Shown: positions 23,188 to 35,005 of the stretch, piece after piece | How positions within the stretch are numbered: position 1 is the stretch's first letter | Layout of the letters: each line of letters begins with the position of its first letter | Origin: Watersipora subatra | Taxonomy: Eukaryota; Bryozoa; Gymnolaemata; Cheilostomatida; Watersiporidae | Direction of reading: 5' to 3' | Assembly: GCF_963576615.1 (NCBI RefSeq) | Contig: NC_088712.1 | Location: 31,029,870-31,093,869, forward strand | DNA: 64,000 nt | The notes under the pieces: generated by a model | Told to the model about the DNA's origin: nothing | Seen by the model: the letters and a program-made list of their open reading frames with translations, nothing else | The model's database searches: none | Translations under genes and position numbers: made by a program

Positions 23188-24080
23188 TATGGCGCCTTAC
23201 AGTGCCTCGCGTTGCGTGTTTGCAACTCGAGTTGTACAACTCGAGTTGCCGAGTTGTACAACTCGGGCTGGGTTTTTGATAAACTCAAGTTGTGTTACGC
23301 AAAACTAACACGGGTTTGTAAAGAAAGCAAAGTGAGTAATTGGGGTGTCTCATTTACAGAACATTTACAGAAATTTGATAACAATAATTTAAATATATAT
23401 ATATACATTTTAATTATATATATTGGCGATATTTGCGCATATTTATTTCTATAAATATAATGAGACAAAAACAATTGTAGAATGTAAAAAGCAAACTAAA
23501 AAACAATCTATGTGGGAGACGGGCTACTTCTTTTTCAAATGAAAGGAGAGTTATCTCTCTAGAACCTGACAAGAAACTGAATGAACACCGAAAATGAACA
23601 TACAAATTATTTCAACGGCGTTTAATGATGCACCAAAATAAGTTCCATATATGAAATATAGCTAGAGAAAATGAAATGATGAGATGTTCTCAAGCCGAGT
23701 TGTTGAACTCGAGTTGCTGTTAAAAGAACTCGGCCTGGATTTTTGATGAACTCGAGTTGTGTAACTCGAGTTATATTTACAAACTCGAGTTGGTAAATAT
23801 AACTCGAGTTGTACAACTCGAGTTGCAAACTCGGCACAGTATAATTCGCCATTAGCTCTAGTTTTACAGTACATACATAGTTTAATTTCTATTAGCTAAC
23901 GGGTGCCTATTGATGTACCATTGTTAATATAATCAGATCTACAGTTATGCTACCGTAATACCAATATATTGCACCTTACTTTTACAAAGTCGCGTTGCAT
24001 GTTCACAACTCGAGTTGTGCAACTCGAGTTGTACAACTCGAGTTGTGAACATACAACGTGAGGCACTGTAAGGCGCCATA
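23188..24080. mobile_element. 893-bp MITE built from AACTCGAGTT palindromes, 7-bp target duplication
   Basis: The ends form an inverted repeat of about 90 bp beginning TATGGCGCCTTACAGTGCC at 23188 and ending with its inverse at 24080. Both sides carry GTTACAG (23181-23187, 24081-24087), a perfect 7-bp duplication. The palindrome AACTCGAGTT, mostly as ACAACTCGAGTTGT, occurs about a dozen times in three clusters: both ends and 23695-23840. No coding remnant is present. A 7-bp duplication is unusual; it is compatible with some P-like or Dada-like families, but the superfamily is not assigned. Confidence 0.85.
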
Positions 24081-24089
24081 GTTACAGAC

Positions 24090-24721
24090 CTCACAACTCT
24101 AACACTACTTGTTGTGAGCATTGATACTTGGGCTCATAATTGGCAACAGTGCGATACTGTCCAAAACAATTTCAAAGAAAATTATATTTGTGCCCATCTC
24201 CATCGACTGATTTGTTGGCTGAGTTTTGCTTTATAGCAACTGTTTGATTTTTGTAGGGCAGATGTGCCACTTTGTTTGCGATCAAAATTTGTCTTGGGAG
24301 AACTTGAACTCGAAAGTCCAGAGGCTAACCATTGCACATAAAATCATAGAACCATTGTAGTATTTACTCAAATTGGAAACACACAAAAACAATACATTTT
24401 ATATTATTATTCAAGTATCAAATAATTATTACAATAATTATTATAAAAAAAAACATTTCAGATAATAATTAGTATCAGTTTAAATTGATCCCTTGACAAT
24501 AGCTTCATAATGGGTTACCATGTGGTTTGCTAAATGTTTGCTAATGTGAAAAACAGAGGGCAACAAGTAAGAACAACAAGAAAAACAAATAAGTGGTCTA
24601 ACAACTAATGTGGTCAACAAGCAAAGCATATCTAGCAAAGCAGTCCAGTTCAATTTTTGCGTGCTAAAACCTATTTTACTACCTGTGCAACACCTGGCAT
24701 TCACCTTAATTATGTATATGT
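24090..24721. other. No gene recognised
   Basis: AT-rich spacer between the MITE and the Ty3/gypsy fossil. No exon-like stretch. Confidence 0.4.
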
Positions 24722-24879
24722 TGTTATATCATGGTTAAGATTGATTGAGATTTTGTTTGCATATAAGCAGGCGAACTCTTTGTAGACAATCTGTCTTTAT
24801 TGTATTAGTCACGGAACTGCCATTATATTGCGAGTCAAACTCTTTTGTGTAAAAACACGTAAAGCATAATATTACAACA
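24722..24879 (-). repeat. 3' LTR of the Ty3/gypsy fossil
   Basis: 158 bp, TG...CA-bounded on the element strand, differing from the right copy at about seven positions. It contains aataaagac, a plausible polyadenylation signal. Confidence 0.92.
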
Positions 24880-27800
24880 TCTCCCTTTTCAGGAATAAAA
24901 CTTTCACCCTTGAACATCCTGGGTTAGCATATACATAAGTAAAATTTCAACAGATTACATACAACCTAACAAAAGAATATTAACCCATACATGAATAACC
25001 GTCCAGCACATTATGTAAGACCTAACTAAAAATGTGTATAACATAGTATTTACACAACTGGACAGACTTCATGAAACAGGATGCCAAGGCGTTCAAAGAT
25101 TTAAAACTTGTCGCTGTTTTATAACAAGCTTAAAACTGGACTTCTTAGGAGTAGAAACAGGTGAACTGTCAGCATTTTGCCTGGGACAACCTAGGGCTGT
25201 AGTTTAAGAGGAGTTTGGCAGGACAGCAAACTCCTGAGTGCTCCTTCTAAGACAGGTACTTTTAGTATCTTGAACTACATACGAACGAGGAGTGGTAGCG
25301 TTACTGACCCCCTCAGCTTCACACCGTAAGTCTCTCACAAAAACTCTGTCACCAGGCTGTAGGGGAGGCTTCTCAACTACCTTATGACTTTGATCATAAT
25401 TTACTTTACTTTGGTACCTCGACTGCGCTTCCTTCTCTACCACCCTAGTAATGTCTGGGACCTTGAGACTAAGCACTTTTGGTAGCACTGGAACTGTAGT
25501 TCTCAATCTACATCCCATAAGGAGTCCTGATGGTGGCGCGCTGTTCTCTAGTGGAGATGTTCGATATGCCAGCATTGCTAGATAAGGGTCTCCAGACTTT
25601 TTCAACAAGGACTTTACAGTTTGTACAGCCCGCTCTGCTGCACCATTTGACTGAGGGTGCTTAGGAGAGCTAGTAATGTGATGAAACGCATACTGATGAG
25701 CAACCTCATTGAACTCTTGCGATGCATATTGCGGACCATTATCGGAGGTTAGGAGCTCTGTGATCCCATGTCTAGCAAAAATGCTCTTCATGTTTTCAAC
25801 AACTGCTCTGCTTGACAACTCGTTAAGGACAGCATCTTCAATAAACCTTAAATGATAATCTACTAGCAAGAGGTACCACCTGCCATCATAAAAGAACAAG
25901 TCGCTACCTACTCTCTCCCAGGGACGCTCAGGAAATTCTGACCTTACTAGAGGTTCATGAACTAGATTCATGTTCTTTCGACATTCCACACAATTTCTTA
26001 CCATGTCTGCAATCTGCTGCGACATGCCAGACCACCAAATGGCTTGTCGAGCTCTCTCCCTACACTTGGTTATCCCCAAGTGACCTTGGTGGACCAACTT
26101 CAGTACCTTAAACCTCTCTACTGCTGGGATAATAATCCTGCCTTCAAACACCAGAATCCCATCAACGACTGAAATCTTATTTCTATTCTCAAAATATGAA
26201 CGTAAAAGCACCTCATCAGCTGGTAAATAAGCTGGCCAACCTCCTCTCACATATAGAAACAACTGAGACAAGACAGCATCTTCTTCCTGCAATTTCCTTA
26301 TCCTACTCAACCTAGCACCTGAAGCACATCGACCCAACGCCAACATAGCAAACTCTTCAGCATCTTCAACCATGCCTACGTCAATCTTTGAAGGGATCTC
26401 ATCAGACGATCTTGACAAAGCATCAGCTAATAAGTTTTTAGTACCTACAATATGTTCCATGCTGTAAGAGAAGCGCATCAGGTGCATTCTGAAGCACTGT
26501 ATCCTAACAGGCAGCTTGTCCAGCTCAATGGTACTTAGCAGTGGAACCAAAGGCTTGTGATCTGTTTGGATTTTCACAGTCAACCCTATGATGTAGTTTC
26601 TAAGCTTCTCACAGCCCCACACGACACCCAAAGTCTCTTCCTCTATAGTAGCATAGCGTTTTTCTGTGTCACTAAGAGTCCTGGAGGCTGCTGCGACCAT
26701 TCTCAATTGACCATCGGGTTTTACTTGCAACAAGGCTGCTCCTAAACCACTACGACATGCATCAGTCTGGAGTACCGTGGGATACTGGGGGTTGTATGCA
26801 GTGAGCCGAACAACTCTTGAAAGCTCTTGTTTTACCCCTTCAAACGCCTTGTCCTGCGCATCACCCCAGTACCAGTGTACATCTTTATGCAGCAGCTCTC
26901 TCAGTGGAGAGCAGAGATCTCCAAGACGAACTGAAAACTTACTCATTTGATTCACCATGCCGAGGAAACTACGAACTTCACTTACATTTTTAGGCCTCAC
27001 AAAACTTACAATACCTTGGACAGTTTTTGGACAAGCACGGATGCCTTCTGCAGAAATAAGCTGACCTAAAAACTTGATAGAACTGCGTGAAAACTCCCAT
27101 TTTGAAAGATTGAGCATCATGCCTGCTTTTAGCATTCGCTCAAGAACTGCTCTGACTCGACTATCATGTTCTTCAGCATTTGCTCCAAAGACACACGCAT
27201 CATCCATGTGTATAACTACCCCTTCTAGTCCACACAAAACCTGCGAGATAATCTTTGAAAATATTTCTGGGCTAGACAACAGGCCAAAAGGCAAACGGTT
27301 ATATGCAAACCTGCCAAATGGTGTCAAGAAAGTAGTTAGCAAACGAGCTTCATTTGTCAGAGGAATCTGGTAAAACCCGGAATTGGCATCCAATTTGAAA
27401 GACTGTTCCCCCACTCAATTGAGCTAAACTGGACTCAACGTGAGCCATAGGATAGACTTCCCACTTGACCAACTTATTCAATTCGGTGTAATCAACACAA
27501 ATACGGACCTTGTCATTTATTTTAGGAACCACAACCATAGGAGCACACCAGTCGGTAGGTTTGCTAACGGAAAAATAACTCCGCTGTCTACCATGCCATT
27601 TAGTTCATCTTTGACACGGTCTAGCAAAGGGTAAGGCACAGAGCGCGGGGTACATATAGCGAATGGTTTACTGTCTGGTTTCAGAACCACTTTAGCTTCC
27701 TGTTCCAATTTTCCAAGCCCACTAAAAAGCGCTAGGAACTCAGCCATGAACTTGCTGTCACAATTTAAAACTTTGTCAATATCTCCACTACGGCTAACCA

Positions 27801-29501
27801 ACCCTAAATCTACACAGGCTTTTCTACTAAGTAAAGCTCGATTTTGCTCTACATATAAATATTCTGAGCAGACAGCATTATTCACAGAGAGTTGAGCCTG
27901 GAAGTAGCCCAGCACGAGTATATGTGTGTTACCAGGACCTGATAAAATATTGTTGGGTGGCTGGAGTTTGATGTCTCCACATAGTTTTCTTGACATTACT
28001 GACACGTCCGCACCTGTGTCTGGTTTAAAAAATACGAGCTCAGGTAGGCCACCAACTCGCACCAGCTTACTCCAAGCATTATCATTAAATTCATCACAAT
28101 TGTCAACACAACCTAGAAAGTATGGGTCCACGACCCAAGACAGGGAGTCAACATTCTCCGAACGTTAACTAAGGGAATTTTCACTTTTGGCTAGATAATT
28201 TACTTGCCCTTGTCTTGGTGTGGTAGACTTACACACTCTAGCAAAATGATTTCATTTATTACAACTTCGACATAAAACTCCAACTGCTGGGCAACTCCCT
28301 TTTGTGTGAACGGAATACCCACACTTTGTGCAATTGTCTTTTGAAGGTTTACTACCACCGCTAGGTTTGTTTCGCAACTGTTTTACATAGTCTACTAAAC
28401 TAGGTTTAGACACAACAGTCTTAGAAACAGCATTACTAAATTCTCGAACGTTTTTGTCTACTTGTTCAGCTTGCTGGGCCATAGTAATGACCATTTTCTC
28501 TGTAAGTGTGTCAGTATCCATTTTTTGCATCTCGCAGCTAGTAGCTTTGTCTAAAATACTGACCACTATCCTATCTCGCATCTGCTCTGAACGCATTGCT
28601 CCAAATTCACATCTACCAATAATGTCATTCAGAGCTTTAATATACTGTTCGACTATTTCCCCTACCATCTGATCTCTTCTAAAAAAACTTAGCACGCTCA
28701 AAAATAATATACTTCTTTGGAGAAAAGTATTTGTCAAGCCCACTTTTCACTTTTGAATAATCTTTTGAGTCTGTATCAGACAAACCTAGACTTTGAAATG
28801 TGCTACTGCTACTCGGGCCCATAGTATAAAGTAGGCTGTGTATCTGGACAGCAGCATCTTCTTTGTTCAGTTTTGAGATTGTCCTAAACATCTCCCATCT
28901 CTTACTCCACTCCTCCCACCGCTCTGGGACAAAGTCGAACTCCGCAGGCGGATTAAACTTGGCCATTGTTGTTGCAGTGACAAAATAATAGTATTAAAAC
29001 CAAAAGAAATACCCAAACCAACAGTAAACACACAACCCTCCACAAACAGTAAACACACAACCCTCCACAAGCAGTAATTCAACAACAACAGTAATATTAC
29101 AGTTACAATAATGACACTATAGTTAGCAGCAGTAGTCACTCAGCATGGAGAGATGGGAGTAACAAACGACCAGAGACACGAGCTAAAAAAAAATCGCTGT
29201 CCTGTAGTATAGGAGTAGTATGGCTTATTGTTGCGGCACTATAACGTATGACACTAGACCCGTAGTTAGCGGCAATGACAATACATCGGACATCAGGCAG
29301 CAGATATGGACCACAGTAGCTGGTATTAGTATATCCACACGCTCTTCTAGAAAAATCCAATTGCTATTATTAATTATAAGCAGCAACAGAAGAATAATAA
29401 GGTACTTAGCTTCGGACTTCCAGGGTCACATCGAGGTCCGCCGATGTGACCCAATGCCTGTGGCAAGCAGTGGAGTTCCGTTTATTTCTGACTGGCCACC
29501 A

Positions 29502-29659
29502 TGTCATATCATGGTTAAGATTGATTGAGATTTTGTTTGCATATAAGCAGGCGAACTCTTTGTAAACAACCTGTCTTTATTGTATTAGTCATGGAACTGC
29601 CGTTATATTGCGAGACAAACTCTCTTGTGTAAAAACACGTAAAGCATAATATTACAACA
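29502..29659 (-). repeat. 5' LTR of the Ty3/gypsy fossil
   Basis: Same 158-bp length and boundaries as the left copy. The adjacent internal sequence starts TGG on the element strand, as a tRNA primer site would. Confidence 0.92.
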
Positions 29660-29683
29660 TATATAGGCCTATATATAAACATA

Positions 29684-29840
29684 CTAGCTGTGCCACCCGG
29701 CATTGCCCGTGTAATAGAAGAGTATTTGGACAGAAAATTGATTTGTATTTAACATATTACAACACTTGCCATTCTAACTTTCAAACTACATATCACGAGA
29801 AAGGTTTTTTGTCTTATAAACAATGAGAAGTAATGAGAGT
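29684..29840 (+). mobile_element. Partial end copy of the long-TIR element at 30118-32834
   Basis: Starts ctagctgtgccacccggc and runs in parallel with 30118-30260, including ggacagaaaattgatttgt and ctttcaaactacatatca. Only the first 150 bp or so are present, ending before the SINE at 29950. Confidence 0.75.
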
Positions 29841-29949
29841 TTAATAATGTGAGTGAACAGCTTCTCGTGACGTTATGCTATGACCCGCGTCATACGCAAA
29901 GCAGTTAGGTATTGCTCTCATGTAATGCTTTATATTGGCGGAATAGCTA

Positions 29950-30117
29950 TTCGACTTTTATAGTCCAATGGGCTAGGCGTAAGACTTATGAACGGCTTGG
30001 TCCGAGATCGAATCCTCTTCAGTACGGAATATTTAATTCAAGAGTTTAAGATCTATAGCCGGATTTCCGACATGTATACGACATACAATGACATACTTTG
30101 AGAAATACATATATAGA
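29950..30117 (+). mobile_element. tRNA-derived SINE, copy 1
   Basis: A tRNA-like head carries an A-box-like TAGTCCAATGG at about 29960 and a B-box-like GATCGAATCC at about 30006, the spacing of an internal pol III promoter. A body with atctatagccgga and a tail atactttgagaaata then tatatag follow. The related copy at 32985 and a tail fragment at about 31790-31820 support a family. It is too diverged to fold as a working tRNA. Confidence 0.55.
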
Positions 30118-32834
30118 CTAGCGGTACCACCCGGCGTTGCCTTGGTAATAAAAAGTCTTTGGACAGAAAATTGATTTGTCCTTAACATATAACAACATTT
30201 ACCGTTATAACTTTCAAACTACATATCATGAGAGAAGTGTTTTCTGTAATTGAAATAAATTAGGAGAGCAAATAAAAACAACTGTAAAAGTTTTTAAACT
30301 TTGCCACACTGTAACTTTCAAACTTTATATCATGAGGGAATGATTTTGTGCAGAACAGGTTCTTTTCTTTGGAGGTATCAGACAATGTGTAACTTCTCAG
30401 AATACATGTATTTAACAGATCAATAAAAAAATATGACAGAATATGGTAGTATTTTGTGGTTGAAATTTTATTAGAACATTGTATGCCAAAAATGGTTGAA
30501 TGAAAAATTAATATTAATAATAAAAGTTGGAAACTAACTAAGTAATAATAGGTAACAGGGATAGGGCAATGAATAATGGTTAAACTTCAAACTGATATTA
30601 AACTCAAATTATGCTAAAAAATGCAAGTTGCAATAAAAACGATAACGTAACAAACTGTAAAAACTTATATTATGAACTTCAAAAGTTGTACAAAGTTTAT
30701 AAATGTAATAAGAGAATGAGAAATATATATCAAAGTATTTAAATGTATGTAAATATAAAAGAGTGAGGAATAACTGATACTAACGATAAATCTTACAGAT
30801 AATCTTACATTAATCTTACAAATGATTGTTGTAAAATGTGAAAATAATTATGAATTACTAATTGGTTAGGTTTAGAAGGAAAGATGTGTAAGCTAATACA
30901 CAAAGCGAGTACTGATAGAAAAATTTTTGAAACACGCATTTAACTAACGAAACATTCGGCTATTGATAAAAGGAAATAGCACTTGTTACTATGCTATATC
31001 GCTATTAGAATAAACGCTAATTAGCAGAATGAATAACATTTAACAAAATAAAAACAACTGTAAAAGTTTTCAAATTTTTTTAAACAACTGAAACTTTCAA
31101 ACTTCATATCATGAGGAAGAGGTTTTCAAACCAATGTAAATTTAAAAGTTCATAACTTTCAGCGACGTATAGCTTTTAATAACGTACAGTTCCACCTATT
31201 CTACTGGAACTGTTCTAGCGTTGCTAACCAAGGTTTCGAGATCCGAGACAATTTTCCACATTAAAATAAAATTATGTAGATTTTAATCCATTCCAAGATG
31301 AGGAAAAACTTGGGTAAATTTGGAGATATACTTCGGTAAAGTATGTTTTCAACAATTTACACCATAAGATGTACTGTATACTGCATATTATAAGTAGAAA
31401 CAGGTATATATAGATCTTGTTTAATTTTCATAAAATGTTATATATTCATGATAATAGAAAAAGAAAGCAAAAGTAAACATTTCGTACGTTTGGCTTTTAA
31501 AACATCCAAAGCATTAAAAGTTAAAATACAATACTAAAAAAATATGCAACAGATACAATACAATTTAGGGTAACTTGACAGAAAGGGTTAATTCCCTAGC
31601 AAATTTTTTCGGTAGAGGAGGCGTCATCCCACATGGTTTTTCCCCTTTTGTAAAGAATTTACGAAGCGTAAAATGCTTATCAGTTTCCAAGTGTTTCCGG
31701 AGCTTTGCTAATTGCAATGTGCATGCTCCAGTGTAGTCAAGAACCGCATTTATGTTCATTTATGTTAAAAAAAATCATATATACGACATATGAAATACTT
31801 TGAGAAATATATATATAGATATAAGATATATATATAATTCTCAAAGTTTGTGTCTGTACGTGTGTATGTGTGTATGTGTGTATGTGTGTATGTGTGTATG
31901 TCCTTAAGTATAGCTATTAAAATTTTGGAATGAAAATTTTGCATTCCGCTGAGTTTCAACTTACGAAAATTGCAACCACAGGTTTGCTATCCAATTATCT
32001 GATCACAAAACTACGAAAGCTCTACAATTCATAGCTTGCACTAATATAGTGTAGTGAGAGCTATGAACCTGCCTTAGCCTGTTTTCACACCCAAAATGAC
32101 GTATTAATTGAAAATCTATGAACGTTTTCAGCTCTATGAAGCATTATGCTTTTTCATAAATTTCCACTTTCGGTTTTTCGTAAGGTTCAATTGCTAAATC
32201 GTGGTCAATTGTATTATCTCGATTAGGAATAGCTTCTATATTTTCTCTCCGTTTGGTCAGACAAAGACAGTACGATATCTCATTGTTACATTTGTACTAG
32301 TATTGAGAGGTACCAGTATTGAGAGGTACCAGTATTGTCGTGTTCAAAGTTTTGATGGATAGCTTCTGCTACAACAGTAACCTTTTTTATACACACACTT
32401 CAATGCACGAATTGTTATTATTAATTCAACCTATTCAGGATTTTATTTTGTTTTCTTAGTTCGTATTAATTGTGTCATTACCAAATCATCTTTTATTGTA
32501 ATCGTAGGAAAACAGACTTAATTTATCTATTACTTGCTAATTATTTTACATTTACATCTAAACCCTTTTTTAGCTGTTTTATTTATTTATTTTTTTGACC
32601 TGCACAAAACATTTTTTTCCTAAAATGAAGTTTGAAAATTACAGTTGTTTGACAAAGTTTAAAAACATTTAGTTTTTTTTATTTTCTTTTAAATGATTTC
32701 AAGTACACAAAACATTATCTCATGATATGAAGTTTGACAGTTAGAGTGGCAAATATTGTTGTATGTTAAATACAAATCAATTTTCTGTCCAAAGGCTTGT
32801 TTATTACCCGGGCAACGCTGGGTAGTACAGCCAT
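30118..32834. mobile_element. Non-autonomous element with terminal inverted repeats of about 250 bp
   Basis: The left end ctagcggtaccacccggcgt at 30118 pairs with the right end, which reads in inverse gctgtactacccagcgttgc from 32834. The pairing continues about 250 bp inward through ggacagaaaattgatttgt and cttcatatcatgag. A third copy of part of the inverted repeat lies at about 31030-31125. No transposase remains. A truncated Tigger-like MITE (31187-31765) and a tgtgtatg microsatellite (about 31855-31900) lie inside. SINE copies lie on both outer sides. Target duplication and superfamily are not resolved. Confidence 0.75.
31187..31765 (-). mobile_element. Truncated pogo/Tigger-like MITE nested in the long-TIR element
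   Basis: In inverse orientation this matches most of the MITE at 16776-17546, through blocks such as actgtatactgcata, taaacatttcgta and caatttagggtaact. The outer end near 31187 begins with TA then CAGT. The other end stops near 31765, short of the terminus. Confidence 0.75.
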
Positions 32835-32984
32835 ATAGTTTGTATATAGTATATGCTACATAGTATGCATATATACATACTGTATACCTATGTATATATG
32901 CATACTAGGTATATATGATTGTATATTCATTCGAGAAAAGAGTGTATACAGTATTCACTAAAAGCTGCAAGTCGTAACAGCCAT

Positions 32985-33135
32985 CATAAATTGGTGGGTA
33001 GGCAATTGGATGACTAACCTGCGGTTGCAATCTTTGTGAGTTCCAATCCGGCAAGGTGTGAAATTTAAACTCTAAGATTTGAATAGCTATAGCTGGACAT
33101 ACGCAGTCACACAAACTCTAAGAAATATAGATATG
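32985..33135 (+). mobile_element. tRNA-derived SINE, copy 2
   Basis: A-box-like TAGGCAATTGG at about 33000 and B-box-like GTTCCAATCC at about 33042, then a body with agctatagctggacata and ctctaagaaatatag, parallel to copy 1 in order and spacing. Both copies lie on +. Confidence 0.5.
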
Positions 33136-33139
33136 CAGG

Positions 33140-33657
33140 TATATAGGTACATACATTGCACATATAAATATATACCCGTCTATATGTACACATATAGATG
33201 TGTAAATACATATAAATACTTATATACCTGTATTTATATACACCTGAAGTCCATTTACTATTAGGTACTAATAAACTAATATATCATCTTTAATGAAGAT
33301 CATATCTGATAGTTGTTCCTATGGTTGCTAGGGAAACTTGAAGTGTTTGCGTTCAATAAAACCATGTTACAATTTTTTAAGTTGTTTTAATTATTTTTTG
33401 CACCCTCTTTGGAGACATTTTACTGCAACTATTAATAACACAGCGCTCAGCACTTTTTTGCTTATAATATTTTGAACTGATTCATGGTTTTAAAAAATTC
33501 AAAACCTTTTTGACAATAAAATGTACTGTCATTAGCTTTTGGCAATGAATGCAGTAATCCATGCAACTATAGCAGCTTTCTTGTATCACAGGTTTTTGGT
33601 AGCCTTTTTTGCGTACTTACAAGAATATACTGTCAGTCTCGCTGATAAGGCATGATA
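33140..33657. other. No gene recognised
   Basis: AT-rich, with short TATA-type microsatellites. No exon or element end before the P-like element at 33666. Confidence 0.4.
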
Positions 33658-33879
33658 GGGAGCACCATAGATATAGTAAACCCTAGATTGGCGAATAGCT
33701 ATCATTACAATGGAGCAAAAGTGAGGCCTATAATTGGCCTTTGCTTTCACGGCGTTACGTCGTAGTGATGTGCACCACAGCATCAAAGCCTTCAATTGAG
33801 CAATAAGTTTAGTAGTAGAAGCACGCTTGGCATGCTAGTTTTTAAGTCATAAACGTAACAATAAGACCAAATTCTTAAT

Positions 33880-34640
33880 GAAATGTCATCAGAAGAGACC
33901 ACAACACCCCAGGTATATCCTGAATTGCCCATAACAAGACAGAACTTCAACTCAAAACAAGAAGTTCTAAACAATATCATAAGCTATCTATGCCGATTAA
34001 AGACACCAAGCTGAAAGCTGCTAGTGGAAAATAATAAGAAAATCATCATCATTTCGTCATTGGTTTTGAGTCAGCAGCCAAATCTGTATACATGGCATTG
34101 CTCAGTATCTTTTCAGCAACTACCCTTACATCAACTACTTCCTAACCTTTAAGATCAACCAGGATCACATTGAGATTCTGTTTTCCACAATACGATCTAA
34201 GGGTGGCTATAACAATAACCCGGATGTGCAGTGCTTTAGATCTGCAATTCGAGCACTGTTCACATAAAGCAGATATCACACCACATCCCAATGTTAACTG
34301 TATTGATCTGGATGTGAGCAGGGCTGAAAAAACTGGCCAACTCCTGCTACATTATCAGGCTAGAAAGAAAAAGAAAGAAGAGACAAAAGCTGAGGAAGGT
34401 GAAGATGAGGAGTTCGGTGATGAGGATTGTTTTTTAACTCAAATGTGATGAGTGTATCAAGTTCTTGACCGATGTAGAAGTAGTGGGAAGTAGAAATAGT
34501 GATGACATAACCCTAATCTCAGTTAAAAACAGAGGAGGATTGGTGACCAGATTGATAGGCCAAATATGTATTGCTGCAGAAAAGTGCCTACGTTCACACA
34601 TGGAAGCTATGGTATCACACAGAGAGCTTTTAAACAAGTA
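33880..34640 (+). pseudogene. P-element/THAP9-type transposase C-terminal remnant
   Basis: The block near 34132 reads FLTFKINQDHIEILFSTIRS then KGGYNNNPDVQCFRSAIRAL, the hallmark of the P-element transposase C-terminal domain (LTYKFSQDHLE.FF..IR..GGWNNNP). A second block near 34440-34630 reads LKCDECIKFL, ISVKNRGGLV and AAEKCLRSH, again the order seen in THAP9-like proteins. Stops and frame changes separate the two. Between them is an 80-codon stretch ending in a Lys/Glu-rich run. The N-terminal THAP finger and the catalytic core are absent. Confidence 0.85.
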
Positions 34641-35005
34641 ACACCACAGACAATAACATATATGTCTTATTACATAACCTCAATCAAGGTTTTACATGTA
34701 CAGTGCATGCCAACAGTCTACTCAAAACTATAGTAAATCGATATACTAAAATCAGAATACACTATGCCGCTTCAAAGCAGGAATCTAGTTCAACCAACCT
34801 TAGACAAAAAACTATCTCGTCTAGGTATTTAATACAGTGGTCCAGCGTAACTGCTTCTAAATCTCATTTGACTCATTTGTTTGTTATTAGTTTAATTTCT
34901 ATTTGGTCACTCTTTGTATTATCAATGATATAGAAGCTTCTAAATCATTGGTATTATTCATTACCATGTGTGTAAGATTCTTGCCTCTCTCATCCAAAGT
35001 CATTA

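Larger units (their letters stand above)
24722..29659 (-). mobile_element. Ty3/gypsy LTR retrotransposon fossil, full-length structure, broken
   Basis: A 4.94 kb element read on the minus strand between two 158-bp LTRs. Parts in order: leader about 29.0-29.5 kb, gag with a CCHC knuckle (CTKCGYSVHTKGSC) near 28.3 kb, protease (DTGADVSVMS) near 28.0 kb, reverse transcriptase (IHMDDACVFG) near 27.2 kb, RNase H (LQTDACRSGLGAAL) near 26.7 kb, and integrase with an HHCC finger and a catalytic core about 25.5-26.1 kb. A polypurine stretch (aaaagggaga) precedes the left LTR, and a TGG-starting primer-site candidate adjoins the right LTR. Flanks tatgt and tatat suggest a 5-bp duplication. The coding part is interrupted in about three or four places, one of which may be the usual gag-pol junction. 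LTR divergence of about 4% makes it the youngest retroelement here. Confidence 0.93.

Noticed and set aside
29957-33052. Two possible tRNA genes
   Set aside because: The A- and B-box-like motifs are spaced correctly, but acceptor and anticodon stems do not fold well; shared bodies and tails identify them as SINE copies.
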